A DNA stretch of 64,000 nucleotides from Micavibrio_B sp964399985. Its GTDB lineage: Bacteria; Pseudomonadota; Alphaproteobacteria; Micavibrionales; Micavibrionaceae. Shown piece by piece: positions 1 to 8,242 of this stretch. The notes below the pieces were generated by a model that was given only the letters and a program-made list of their open reading frames with translations, did not search any database and was not told where the DNA came from. The stretch's first letter is position 1. Every line of letters starts with the position of its first letter. A program made the position numbers and the translations under genes. The stretch spans positions 248,001 through 312,000 of the forward strand of contig CAYNRY010000003.1 in the NCBI GenBank assembly GCA_964399985.1, read 5' to 3'.

Positions 1-464
1 GTATAATCACTGGCGGCATCGGTTTGATCTTTGTTCATACCGATATTAATGCCAACTACGCCTTGCGATCGCGGCTTGTGGGTCAGGAATTTATGAAGGT
101 TGGATTTAAAGGCGCCGACACCTTTATTGGGAAAGCCCATACGGTTGATCACCGCGCCATGGTCTGGATCGCGAAAGACGCGCGGGCGCGGATTTCCCTT
201 TTGCGGTTTTATCGTCACCGTGCCGACTTCTACAAAACCAAAGCCGAGTTTTAGCATTGGCGTAATGACTTCGGCGTTTTTGTCGAAGCCTGCGGCAAGG
301 CCGACAGGGTTCGGAAATACGCGGCCACAAAGCTCAACGCGTAAGGCTGGGTCGTTGACAGGTTTTACTGCAGGAGCAAGATTTCTTTTTAAAGCTTCGA
401 TCGTTATCCGGTGCGCGTTTTCAGCGTCGAGACAAAAGAGAAGTGGTTTTACGAGATCGAACAA
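1..464 (-). CDS. pyrD: Dihydroorotate dehydrogenase (quinone), class 2, 5' part only
   Basis: Oxidises dihydroorotate to orotate in pyrimidine synthesis, passing electrons from FMN to membrane quinone. Only about 154 N-terminal residues are visible; the gene runs off the left edge. Reverse-strand translation gives the family blocks NPVGLAAGFDKNAEV (about residues 52-66), EVGTVTIKPQKGNPRPR, NRMGFPNKG and GINIGMNKDQTDAASDY, typical of class 2 enzymes. The start is set at TTG 464-462 because this frame has a stop only 13 codons upstream and no ATG; it gives a normal N-terminus (LFDLVKPLLFCLDAE) two bases after the pgsA stop. A non-ATG start is therefore inferred. It is probably cotranscribed with pgsA. 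Confidence 0.93.
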   Translation of the reverse strand, partial: MFDLVKPLLFCLDAENAHRITIEALKRNLAPAVKPVNDPALRVELCGRVFPNPVGLAAGFDKNAEVITPMLKLGFGFVEVGTVTIKPQKGNPRPRVFRDPDHGAVINRMGFPNKGVGAFKSNLHKFLTHKPRSQGVVGINIGMNKDQTDAASDY

Positions 465-466
465 TT

Positions 467-1033
467 TTAGCCCCGCAAATGCTGGAAGCCGACTTTAAGA
501 TAATCCCAGCCTGTCTGAATAGTGAGCAGGGCCGCAACCGTGATAATCATATGGCCCCAGGTGAGAGTCGAAATATGCGTCCAGGCAAGCGTCGCATCAC
601 CGTAAGGTCCCATGATCAAAAAGCCGAGCGAAGTCATCTGGAATCCGGTTTTATATTTTGCGAGTTTGGAAACGGGCACGGAGATATTTTTAGGGCCGAG
701 AAATTCACGAAGGCCGGAAATTAAAAATTCGCGGGTGATAATAAGAAGCGGCGGTATAATCCAGATGCCTTCGAGTTTATTCGTCGCGACAAGGCAGAGA
801 ATAACCGTAATGACGAAAATTTTGTCGGCAATGGGGTCAAGAAATTTACCGAAAGCGGATTCGATTTTCATCTTGCGGGCAAGATAGCCGTCGAACCAGT
901 CCGTAATGCATCCAAGGGTATAGAGAACCAAAGCCGACCACGCGGCCCATGGCGCGTCGATAAACATCAACAAGAGTAGGAAAGGAAGGCTAGCGAGGCG
1001 GCTAACGGTAATGATATTCGGGAGATTCTTCAT
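467..1033 (-). CDS. pgsA: CDP-diacylglycerol--glycerol-3-phosphate 3-phosphatidyltransferase
   Basis: Makes phosphatidylglycerol phosphate, the committed step to phosphatidylglycerol and cardiolipin, in the inner membrane. The 188-residue protein carries the complete CDP-alcohol phosphotransferase signature D-G-x2-A-R-x8-G-x3-D-x3-D (D48, G49, A52, R53, G62, D66, D70) and several hydrophobic segments. Length is normal for PgsA. Its stop lies two bases before the inferred pyrD start, suggesting one transcript. Upstream is a palindromic repeat that separates it from ctrA. Confidence 0.93.
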   Translation of the reverse strand: MKNLPNIITVSRLASLPFLLLLMFIDAPWAAWSALVLYTLGCITDWFDGYLARKMKIESAFGKFLDPIADKIFVITVILCLVATNKLEGIWIIPPLLIITREFLISGLREFLGPKNISVPVSKLAKYKTGFQMTSLGFLIMGPYGDATLAWTHISTLTWGHMIITVAALLTIQTGWDYLKVGFQHLRG

Positions 1034-1061
1034 ATCTTATCTATAGACATATTTAGCGCCT

Positions 1062-1139
1062 GTGTCATCCCCGCGAAAGCGGGGATCCTCCCTTGAATAT
1101 CGCCAGAAAGAGAGATCCCCACTTTCGCGGGGATGACAC
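1062..1139. repeat. Dispersed palindromic repeat, pgsA-ctrA spacer
   Basis: Two arms, 1062-1087 and 1114-1139, each form a hairpin (CCCCGCGAAAGCGGGG type) and together form a larger inverted repeat that starts GTGTCATCCCC and ends GGGGATGACAC. It fills the spacer between ctrA and pgsA. Related GTCAT...ATGAC palindromes recur at 15005, 15137, 47134 and 52329. It could act as a bidirectional terminator, but no T-run is seen. Confidence 0.85.
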
Positions 1140-1162
1140 TAATATTTATAATCTAGAATAAA

Positions 1163-1864
1163 TTAAGCCGTAGCTTTTGCCGCGGCACCTTGCGGTTCGC
1201 GAAGGACATAGCCGCGACCCCAGACGGTTTCGATGTAGTTTTCACCGCCGGCTGCCTGCTCGAGCTTTTTGCGAAGCTTGCAGATGAAGACGTCGATGAT
1301 TTTAACTTCAGGCTCGTCCATACCGCCATAGAGGTGGTTCAAGAACATTTCCTTGGTCAAGGTCGTGCCTTTGCGGAGCGCGAGGAGTTCGAGGATACCG
1401 TATTCCTTGCCGGTCAGGTGGACAGGTTTGCCATCGACGTCGACGGTGCGGCTGTCAAGGTTAACGGCAACGCGGCCAATCTGGATTTTCGACTGCGCGT
1501 GACCTTGGGAGCGGCGGACAATAGCCTTGATACGGGCGATCATCTCGGCTTTTTCGAACGGCTTGGTTAGGTAATCGTCGGCTCCGAAGCCCAGACCTTT
1601 GATCTTGCTATCAAGCTCGGCAAGGCCAGAAAGGATAAGGATAGGAATATTGATCTTATCGTTTCGTAATTTCTTCAGCACGTCATAACCGTGCATATCT
1701 GGTAACATTAGATCAAGTATGATGATGTCATACTCATAAAATTTTCCTAACTCGTAGGCGTCTTCACCTAAATCGGTGGTTTCAACCATATATCCTTCGG
1801 ATTTAAGGATCATCTCGATCGACTTGGCGGTGGAGCTGTCGTCTTCTACTAGTAGTACGCGCAT
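1163..1864 (-). CDS. ctrA: Cell-cycle response regulator CtrA
   Basis: OmpR-family transcription factor that in alphaproteobacteria controls cell-cycle and often flagellar genes. The start at ATG 1864 gives 233 residues beginning MRVLLVEDD, the normal CtrA N-terminus; the open frame extends 30 codons upstream but that part is AT-rich and unlike the family. The receiver domain has the acidic pair E7/D8/D9 and phospho-acceptor D51, with K101 in the conserved KP motif. The C-terminal winged helix contains LTGKEYGILELL and KIIDVFICKLRKKL, close to identical with known CtrA. It is divergent from fliI; the spacer contains several TTAA half-sites. Confidence 0.96.
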   Translation of the reverse strand: MRVLLVEDDSSTAKSIEMILKSEGYMVETTDLGEDAYELGKFYEYDIIILDLMLPDMHGYDVLKKLRNDKINIPILILSGLAELDSKIKGLGFGADDYLTKPFEKAEMIARIKAIVRRSQGHAQSKIQIGRVAVNLDSRTVDVDGKPVHLTGKEYGILELLALRKGTTLTKEMFLNHLYGGMDEPEVKIIDVFICKLRKKLEQAAGGENYIETVWGRGYVLREPQGAAAKATA

Positions 1865-1916
1865 GGGGGTTCTCCCTGTTGACTGGTCCGAAAAGAATGA
1901 ACTTAGGAACTCTTTG

Positions 1917-1951
1917 TTAATAACTATATTAACATTTATTAAAAAGGTTAA
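1917..1951. promoter_or_regulatory. Cluster of TTAA half-sites between ctrA and fliI
   Basis: Four TTAA motifs start at 1917, 1929, 1939 and 1948, and two more lie at 1987 and 2000. The known CtrA box is TTAA-N7-TTAA; the spacers here are N8, N6 and N5, so no perfect box exists. Autoregulation by CtrA is plausible but unproven; AT-richness alone could give this. Confidence 0.3.
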
Positions 1952-2046
1952 CAAAGAATTATTTTTGCTGGCAGGGCAGCAAATAGTTAAGATTTTGTTT
2001 TAATTGACCAATCGGCTTTTTCCCTAAATGTGGTAAAATAGGATTT

Positions 2047-3396
2047 ATGGACCGACTCGCCGAGAAAATTGCTGCCACTATCGCCACTATGCCCGACCAT
2101 GAGGTCTATGGGCGGGTGACCAAGATTCTGGGTTTGCTGGTCGAGATTGCCGGATTTGGCGAAGACCTTGTCGTCGGCTCCATGGTTTATTTAAGACCGG
2201 ATTCCGCCCATGACATTCCATGCGAAGTCGTCGGCTTTAAAGACAAGCGGGCATTGTTGATGCCGTTCGGGCCGCTCGAAGGCGTGGGGCTCGGTTGCCG
2301 CGCGTTTATCCAGACATCGAAACCTGTCGTATTTCCATCTGAGCGCTGGCTGGGCCGCGTGGTCAACGCTCTGGGACAACCTATTGACGATTTAGGACCA
2401 CTGGCCAAAGGCTCGATGGCGATTGCACTCAAATCCACCGGACCTGCGGCTCATACGCGCCAGCGCGTCGGCGAGCAGTTAGATCTCGGCGTGCGGGCGG
2501 TGAATAATTTTATCGCCATGTGCAACGGCCAGCGCATGGGTATCTTTGCCGGATCAGGCGTAGGTAAATCGGTCACGCTGTCCATGATGGCGCGATACAC
2601 GGAAGCCGAGATTATCGTCATCGGCCTTGTCGGCGAACGTGGCCGCGAGGTGCAGGAATTTTTAGAAGACGATCTCGGCGAAGAAGGATTAAAACGCTCG
2701 GTCGTTATCGTTGCGACAGGGGATGAGCCGGCGCTGATGCGCCGCCAATCAGCCTATATGACTTTGGCGGTGGCTGAATATTTCAGGAAGCAAGGCAAAC
2801 AGGTTTTATGCCTGATCGATTCCATTACGCGTTTTGCGATGGCGCATAGAGAGATCGGGTTATCTGCCGGTGAGCCGCCGACATCGAAAGGTTATCCGCC
2901 AACGACATTTGGAGAATTGGCGAGGTTATTGGAACGCGCTGGGCCGGGGCCACGCGGGGAGGGCTCTATTACAGGCTTGTTCACAGTGCTGGTTGAAGGT
3001 GACGATCATAACGAGCCGATATCGGATGCGGTGCGCGGGATCGTCGACGGTCACATCGTCATGGAACGGCAGATCGCCGACAGGGGCCGATATCCGGCGA
3101 TCAATATTTTAAAATCCGTTTCAAGAAGTTTGCCGCGTGCCTATACGGAGGAGCAAAACGCGATTGCACGGCGGGCGAAACAGATCATTTCAAATTACGA
3201 GAACATGGCGGAGCTGATAAGATTGGGTGCCTACCGCAAAGGCTCGGACGCCAATGTCGATGAAGCGATCATGCTCTATCCGGATATAGAAGAATTTTTG
3301 ACACAGGCGAAGGACGATAATTCATCGATAGATGAAGGGTTTGAAAGACTGGCTGAAATCTTAGGCATGGATTACACGGCTGTGCATGGGGAATAG
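2047..3396 (+). CDS. fliI: Flagellum-specific export ATPase
   Basis: F1-beta-like ATPase that drives unfolding and delivery of flagellar export substrates at the base of the flagellar type III secretion apparatus. 449 residues, a usual FliI length. Walker A AGSGVGKS lies at residues 168-175, followed by GLVGERGREVQEF, the Walker B region LCLIDSITRFAMAHRE, and the specific block GEPPTSKGYPPTTFGELARL. The start ATG follows a long intergenic spacer shared with ctrA. fliJ is downstream, so this is the usual fliI-fliJ pair. Confidence 0.96.
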   Translation: MDRLAEKIAATIATMPDHEVYGRVTKILGLLVEIAGFGEDLVVGSMVYLRPDSAHDIPCEVVGFKDKRALLMPFGPLEGVGLGCRAFIQTSKPVVFPSERWLGRVVNALGQPIDDLGPLAKGSMAIALKSTGPAAHTRQRVGEQLDLGVRAVNNFIAMCNGQRMGIFAGSGVGKSVTLSMMARYTEAEIIVIGLVGERGREVQEFLEDDLGEEGLKRSVVIVATGDEPALMRRQSAYMTLAVAEYFRKQGKQVLCLIDSITRFAMAHREIGLSAGEPPTSKGYPPTTFGELARLLERAGPGPRGEGSITGLFTVLVEGDDHNEPISDAVRGIVDGHIVMERQIADRGRYPAINILKSVSRSLPRAYTEEQNAIARRAKQIISNYENMAELIRLGAYRKGSDANVDEAIMLYPDIEEFLTQAKDDNSSIDEGFERLAEILGMDYTAVHGE

Positions 3397-3425
3397 AATG
3401 CTTGTACTATATCGTCTTGTACTAG

Positions 3426-3466
3426 ATTCCGGATCAGCACTCGGCTGCGCCTCGTTTGTCCGGAAT
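3426..3466. repeat. Inverted repeat in the fliI-fliJ spacer
   Basis: Arms ATTCCGGA (3426-3433) and TCCGGAAT (3459-3466) enclose a GC-rich loop. The ends resemble the ATTCCGG/CCGGAATGAC arms of the repeat near 15050, so this is probably a decayed member of the same palindromic family. Confidence 0.6.
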
Positions 3467-3484
3467 GACGGTTAGGGCGAGTAT

Positions 3485-3913
3485 ATGGCAAACCTAAAAC
3501 CATTAATAAAATTAAGAAAATTTCAAGTCGAAGAAAAACAAAAAGTTCTTGCCGCGCTTTTGCGCGAAGTTGAAAAATTCGAAAATAAAAAACGCGAAGT
3601 ATTGGTTAGCATCAAGGAAGAGCGAAAAATCGCCGAGGAAAGCGATGACTATGAAACGCAAGCCGCGTACCGCCTCTATGCGGAGCGTGCGCGCGAGCAA
3701 GTTAGAATGATCGATATGGAGATCAATAAATATAATTTCCTGATCCAGAAAGCGCAGGACGATATGCGCGAGGCGTTTGCTGAGCAAAAGAAAATCGAGA
3801 TCATCCAGAAAGAGCGCGAGGAAGAAGAAGCGCGCGAAGAGAACCGCAAGGATTCAGCGCGAATGGACGAGGTTGGAATGACCGGGTTTATTCGGAAAGA
3901 AGAGCGAAACTAG
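3485..3913 (+). CDS. fliJ: Flagellar export protein FliJ
   Basis: 142 residues, almost wholly charged alpha-helix with K/E/R-rich heptads, matching FliJ, the coiled-coil stalk of the FliI export ATPase and escort of export chaperones. There is no signal peptide or membrane segment. Sequence conservation in FliJ is low, so the call rests on coiled-coil character, size (usually about 140-150 residues) and position 89 bases after fliI. The stop is four bases before the start of the next small gene. Confidence 0.85.
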   Translation: MANLKPLIKLRKFQVEEKQKVLAALLREVEKFENKKREVLVSIKEERKIAEESDDYETQAAYRLYAERAREQVRMIDMEINKYNFLIQKAQDDMREAFAEQKKIEIIQKEREEEEAREENRKDSARMDEVGMTGFIRKEERN

Positions 3914-3916
3914 TTT

Positions 3917-4420
3917 ATGCATCCGTTATTACCCTTAGCCACCAGAAGCGAGGAGATAGATAAATATTATTCCGTTTTAGGAAGAGCGCTAGCTTATGCA
4001 ACGGAATATGAATTTAATTGTAGGCGCCTGGCTCATCATTATGAAGCATTGGAGTTTGGTGATGATTATGCCTTACAAGTATGGCTATTAGGAAAAGACG
4101 GACGACTGGCTAATAAAATTACGAAAATCAATTGTGATTATAGTTTACCGGACTATACGCAGAAAATATTAGGTGATGCTAGAGAGGCAAGAAATTGGAT
4201 TGCGCATGAGGCCGCAGAAAATCATGTTTTTATGCTGAGTACACCTGAAAATAGAAGGGCATTTCAAGCAGACATAATAGGCAGAATTGATGATATTATA
4301 AAAGGGAATCAAATTGTTTTGGATTGTTATAGAATAGTGAGTAATAATCTCCCGTTTTCGCATGGGTCGGATATGGTAAAATACTATTTTGCAGTAATAG
4401 ATTGGATATCAGTTAAGTAA
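3917..4420 (+). CDS. HEPN-like protein of unknown role
   Basis: 167 residues, predicted mostly helical, with no signal peptide. Residues 87-100 (DAREARNWIAHEAA) carry R92-N93-x3-H97, the RN-x3-H (R-x4-H) motif of HEPN domains, many of which are metal-independent RNases in toxin-antitoxin or stress systems. The coding sequence is more AT-rich than fliI and fliJ, suggesting a later insertion. It starts three bases after fliJ and ends three bases before the convergent FliK-like gene. No obvious MNT nucleotidyltransferase or antitoxin partner lies next to it. The HEPN assignment is by motif only. Confidence 0.6.
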   Translation: MHPLLPLATRSEEIDKYYSVLGRALAYATEYEFNCRRLAHHYEALEFGDDYALQVWLLGKDGRLANKITKINCDYSLPDYTQKILGDAREARNWIAHEAAENHVFMLSTPENRRAFQADIIGRIDDIIKGNQIVLDCYRIVSNNLPFSHGSDMVKYYFAVIDWISVK

Positions 4421-4423
4421 AGA

Positions 4424-6478
4424 TTAGAAATTTTCCACATTTACCCATTGCTCCGGTTTGAACTGGAAAGTGATTTCACCTGACAAATTCGAGCGGTCCA
4501 TGGCTTTGTAGTACAACTTTCGCAGGGCTTCCTGCATCGGGTTGCTGATCGTGGCCTTGGTGCGCATGATCATGTCGAGTTTTTCCTGTTTCATAAAACC
4601 GTCAACCTGCACTTTTCCCATTCGCGATAGATTAAGCTCGAACATAAAGCGCATTTTCTTGCGGCGGGCACTTTCCACGCTTTCGTCATTTTCCTCGCTC
4701 CAGCTTTTATAATAAACCGGAAGCTTGTGGACTTGTTGGCCATACCAGAATGGAATGATCGTCGCTTTCCAGTCATTGGGCAGCGGGGCGGCTTCCAGCC
4801 TTGTCATCATCGTGGTTTCGCCGGCGAGCTGGCGAAGGATGTCGATCTTGTTATTGGCTTTCAGAAGATCGATGGTCGGCGGGTCAATCCATGTATCGAG
4901 ATCGCCCGAGCGCATCATGGCAAGGAAGAAGAGCGAGAGCGCGCCCATGTTTTGCGGCTGAGCGGGCGAGGGCAGCATTTGTGTCATCATCTGTGCGGCT
5001 TGGGGGTTGATATGGTTGGTGGCCGTGATCAGGTTCTGGAAACTTTCCCAAATTTCATTTTGTGACCAGCTTTGCAAATTCTGACCCGCGCCGATGGCGA
5101 AGGGTACGAAGCCGGCTTGGGGTTTGGGCGCGGCGGCGGGCAGGGGCGATACGATGACCGGCGAGCCTTCGATGACATTATTGGCGACAAACTGGACCGC
5201 GTAATTCACGGGCTGCGATGAACCGGGCAGGGCAAGGGCAACGACGGGCTGACCTTGCGCCGTAAAGCTGACGACCTGCCCAAGTATAACGGGTTGCGGC
5301 TGCACGGGGATCGTTGCTTGGGGTGCGGGTTGGCCGATAGCCGGATTGGGCTGAGGTGAGGCAGGCACGGGCATTTGAGTAGTTGGTGCGGCCTGAGGAG
5401 CTACTGGTGCCGGTTGGATACTTCCCTGAGGCAGAACATCCATGTCGCCGTTCGGTAAAGTGACGTTACTCGGGATCGTGATTTGGGGGGTAGGTGGTAT
5501 TTGGGCTGTTGCCGCTGGCTGGGGCAGGACAATGAAATCCTTGGCGATGAGAGGTGGCGCTTGGCCGCTTTGGGCCTGCGAAAGCGCAGCCTGAAAATTA
5601 CCGTTTTGAAAGGCGAGAATTTGCACGTCGATGGGCTTGGCCGGATTGATAAAAACCGGAGGCGCTGAATTTTGCAACGCTGCGTTTTGTAATTTTGTGT
5701 TGAGAGGCAGATCAATGGCTTGAGAAAGTTTTTGAAAAGCTGATTCAAGTTGAGCTTGTTTCGTTGCGGGTAATTCTTCACCTGACATGGGAAGGAGAGA
5801 GCTGATATCGATACGGCCCAGAAGTTGAGAAAGATTGCGTCTTGTTTCTATTGGCAAATCAATAGCTTCGCTAATCATGCTAAGTAAGTTTGTAAACAAT
5901 TCTTCCGGTGTCATCAGGGCCGGATTTTGTATGAGTTGCGCGGTCTGAGGCATCGTGGATATGGGAATAAGACGCACGATTTGTCCGGCGGCAAGCGGTG
6001 CAGACAGGCGGATATTTTCTTCCGGCGTGATGGATGACAGGGCTTCGGCAAGGTCGTTCTGTTTTATAGAAGCAGGGCGATCGAGTTTAACGCCGGCGTT
6101 CGGAATCTGGTTTTGGTCTGTCGGCAATTCCAGATGCGGTGGCTGAACTGGAGGCGGGGCAGATGGTTGGGTTGGTGCTTGCGGACGAATAGCGGCTTGG
6201 CTCGGCGGGCGGCCAGCCGGAATTTCGATATCGATTTTTTGACCCGCTGGCAGGTTACCGCGATCCTTTAAAAGGATGTTGATGATGCCGCGCTCGGTTT
6301 CGACCTGAACATAGCCTTCGGGCGTCTGGCCCTTGACGATACCGCTCAGGCTCAGGCCTTGGGGATTGTTTTGTAGAGAGTCGGGCAGGGCGATCAAGCG
6401 GACTGCGATATCCTGAATCCGGGCGCGGGCGGCGGCAGCAGCTATGGCAGCGGGCGGCAGGCCCGATAAATTCGACAT
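4424..6478 (-). CDS. FliK-like flagellar hook-length control family protein (second copy type)
   Basis: 684 residues in three parts: a conserved N-terminal segment (about 1-95) with a small beta-like region (GIVKGQTPEGYVQVETERG), a long Pro/Gln/Ala-rich low-complexity middle, and a conserved C-terminal domain (about 500-684) with LSRMGKVQVDGFM and GEITFQFKPEQW. This architecture matches alphaproteobacterial proteins annotated as FliK-like, in which the disordered middle measures length and the C-terminal domain contacts the export gate. It is distinct from the canonical FliK at 33749. No signal peptide. Its 3' end abuts the convergent HEPN-like gene. Confidence 0.6.
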   Translation of the reverse strand: MSNLSGLPPAAIAAAAARARIQDIAVRLIALPDSLQNNPQGLSLSGIVKGQTPEGYVQVETERGIINILLKDRGNLPAGQKIDIEIPAGRPPSQAAIRPQAPTQPSAPPPVQPPHLELPTDQNQIPNAGVKLDRPASIKQNDLAEALSSITPEENIRLSAPLAAGQIVRLIPISTMPQTAQLIQNPALMTPEELFTNLLSMISEAIDLPIETRRNLSQLLGRIDISSLLPMSGEELPATKQAQLESAFQKLSQAIDLPLNTKLQNAALQNSAPPVFINPAKPIDVQILAFQNGNFQAALSQAQSGQAPPLIAKDFIVLPQPAATAQIPPTPQITIPSNVTLPNGDMDVLPQGSIQPAPVAPQAAPTTQMPVPASPQPNPAIGQPAPQATIPVQPQPVILGQVVSFTAQGQPVVALALPGSSQPVNYAVQFVANNVIEGSPVIVSPLPAAAPKPQAGFVPFAIGAGQNLQSWSQNEIWESFQNLITATNHINPQAAQMMTQMLPSPAQPQNMGALSLFFLAMMRSGDLDTWIDPPTIDLLKANNKIDILRQLAGETTMMTRLEAAPLPNDWKATIIPFWYGQQVHKLPVYYKSWSEENDESVESARRKKMRFMFELNLSRMGKVQVDGFMKQEKLDMIMRTKATISNPMQEALRKLYYKAMDRSNLSGEITFQFKPEQWVNVENF

Positions 6479-6511
6479 TCTTTAGTTTAGCAAAAAAGCC
6501 CGGTAATTACA

Positions 6512-6772
6512 TCAAGCCGATTTACGGCTCATCAGTTTCCCTGTGGCTTCGGCCAGAGCGAGCGGAATAAAAGTATAAATAACGGCCAGGAACATGAAGA
6601 AACTGCGTGAGCCTTCTTCGATGTCGAAAATCTCTTTAAGCAGGTCGCCGAAGAGCACGATGGCGGCGAACCAAACGGCGAATAAAAGCCAGCCGATCCA
6701 GCGCAGTTTTCTTGCTTTGAGGATCAGGGCGACATGAATGGCAAACAATATAAAAGCGATGGCGAATAGCAT
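6512..6772 (-). CDS. Small three-segment membrane protein, paralogue of 9993-10265
   Basis: 86 residues with three predicted membrane helices (about 1-17, 24-42 and 57-76) and a charged C-terminus. I do not recognise the family. It resembles the 90-residue protein at 9993-10265 in length, in the opening L-F-A-x-H motif with a following basic K-x(2)-R-W/K-W-R stretch, and in the ending P-L/V-x-L-A-E. Located upstream of the FliK-like gene on the same strand, 33 bases away, so possibly cotranscribed. Function unknown. Confidence 0.7.
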   Translation of the reverse strand: MLFAIAFILFAIHVALILKARKLRWIGWLLFAVWFAAIVLFGDLLKEIFDIEEGSRSFFMFLAVIYTFIPLALAEATGKLMSRKSA

Positions 6773-6869
6773 AAGTAAGATCCCCCTTTAAAAATTTAAT
6801 AACCAATCCCTTTAATAGCTTATTGTTCCAAATTTGACCCCAAAGGGCTAAATCATATATACGAGGAAT

Positions 6870-7424
6870 ATGAGTAATATTGTATTCGAAACTTCCCGCA
6901 TCATTGGCGTTAATGCCCATCCATCCTTCAACATAAGTTTAATGGACTTATTCAATGATGAAGCTAACAGCTTTGTTTTTGGCGGTACATCGTATAATCA
7001 AAACGAAATCGACAATATGCTTCAGTCGATGGCAAGCGAGGCAGAAGAGAATCCACGAATTGGTTTTCGGTTAATGCTTGTAAATAAAGAAGATGACAAA
7101 CTTATTGGCTTTGGTAGTACAAAAAAATTCACCGAGGATTTTTATCCTGAAATCGGTTTTGTGATCGCATCGGCTAGAACTGGTCAAGGATATGGTAGCG
7201 AGGCTGCCAAAGGCCTGACTGATCTTTCGTTCCGACATTTTGGTGTAAAAACAGTGATAGCAGAGGTCGAGCCAAATAATATAGCTTCGATAAAAGTTCT
7301 TGAGAAAAATCATTATAGATTTAGCGAGCGCAGAAGCGGTGTTTTTTATAATGGGCGTACGCTTGAAGACACGCTTATTTATCAGGTAAATAAAAGCCCC
7401 GATCTATCTGTAACCGGGGCTTAG
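6870..7424 (+). CDS. GNAT-family N-acetyltransferase
   Basis: 184 residues. It has the acetyl-CoA-binding motif A with RTGQGYG at 103-109 (the Q/R-x-x-G-x-G/A loop) and the downstream RimJ/RimL-type block EVEPNNIASIKVLEKNHY (about 132-149). The substrate could be a protein N-terminus or a small molecule; it cannot be told from sequence. Coding sequence is AT-rich relative to the flagellar genes. The last codons form one arm of the hairpin that probably terminates the convergent pirin gene. Confidence 0.85.
   Translation: MSNIVFETSRIIGVNAHPSFNISLMDLFNDEANSFVFGGTSYNQNEIDNMLQSMASEAEENPRIGFRLMLVNKEDDKLIGFGSTKKFTEDFYPEIGFVIASARTGQGYGSEAAKGLTDLSFRHFGVKTVIAEVEPNNIASIKVLEKNHYRFSERRSGVFYNGRTLEDTLIYQVNKSPDLSVTGA
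7394..7422 (-). terminator. Rho-independent terminator for the pirin gene
   Basis: Arms AAGCCCCG (7394-7401) and CGGGGCTT (7415-7422) form an 8-bp stem with a 13-nt loop. On the minus strand it is followed by TTTTATTT and lies five bases after the pirin stop. It is entirely within the 3' end of the GNAT coding sequence. Confidence 0.75.
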
Positions 7425-7426
7425 AA

Positions 7427-8131
7427 TTAATTTACGGGCACATCAATAATCAAAATCTCTGCATCGCCGAGCGCTTCGATTTCCAGTGTTTTTTCTCCGG
7501 TTACTTCCGCGCCGTCACCTTTTTTCAAGACCTGACCGTTGACGCTAAAGCTGCCCTCGGAGGCCAGAACATAGGCTTGATGCTTAATCGTTTGCGTGAC
7601 TTTCGTGCCTTCGAGCATATTGCCGCCATAGATCGCCGCGTCTTGATGAATGAAAAGAGCATTGGAGCCTTTATGTTCATCCTGACCGGACACCAGCACG
7701 GGGAGCGCATCCTTAACAGGCGCTTTGGGAAATTCCGCCGCATCCCAGCGAGGGGTGACATTTTCCTCATTCGGCTCGATCCAAATTTGATACAGCGTCG
7801 TGTTTTCATGCTCATGATTGAATTCCGAATGCACGATACCTGAACCTGCAGACATGACCTGAACGTCGCCTGCTGCCGTGCGGCCTTCATTGCCCATCGA
7901 GTCTTTGTGCGAAATTGCGCCTTTCCTGACATAGGTAATAATCTCCATATTGTCGTGCGGGTGGGGCGCAAAGCCGCGGCTTCCTTCGACGATATCGTCA
8001 TTGATAACGCGAAGCGTGCCAAAAGCGGTGCGCTCTTCATTCCAGTATCTGCCGAAGCTGAAATGATGTCCGGCTTTGAGCCAGCCATGGTCGACATGAC
8101 CCAGATTTTCATAGGGGTAAACAGTAATCAT
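7427..8131 (-). CDS. Pirin-family (YhhW-like) bicupin protein
   Basis: 234 residues when started at ATG 8131, which has a strong AAGGAGAAATATC ribosome site; the open frame runs 60 codons further upstream without family similarity. The N-terminal cupin has metal ligands H57, H59, H101 and E103 (blocks APHPHDNMEIITYV and GSGIVHSEF), as in iron-binding pirins. E. coli YhhW has quercetin dioxygenase activity in vitro; the physiological role is unsettled. Stands alone between convergent GNAT and divergent HAD genes. Confidence 0.93.
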   Translation of the reverse strand: MITVYPYENLGHVDHGWLKAGHHFSFGRYWNEERTAFGTLRVINDDIVEGSRGFAPHPHDNMEIITYVRKGAISHKDSMGNEGRTAAGDVQVMSAGSGIVHSEFNHEHENTTLYQIWIEPNEENVTPRWDAAEFPKAPVKDALPVLVSGQDEHKGSNALFIHQDAAIYGGNMLEGTKVTQTIKHQAYVLASEGSFSVNGQVLKKGDGAEVTGEKTLEIEALGDAEILIIDVPVN

Positions 8132-8242
8132 GATATTTCTCCTTGAAGCAGGATAGGCTAATACTGACAATCTATCCGTTGAACCAGTATATAGAACCAA
8201 CGTGCGAAAATAGAATAAGTTTATAAAAGGTAAGTAGTCACT

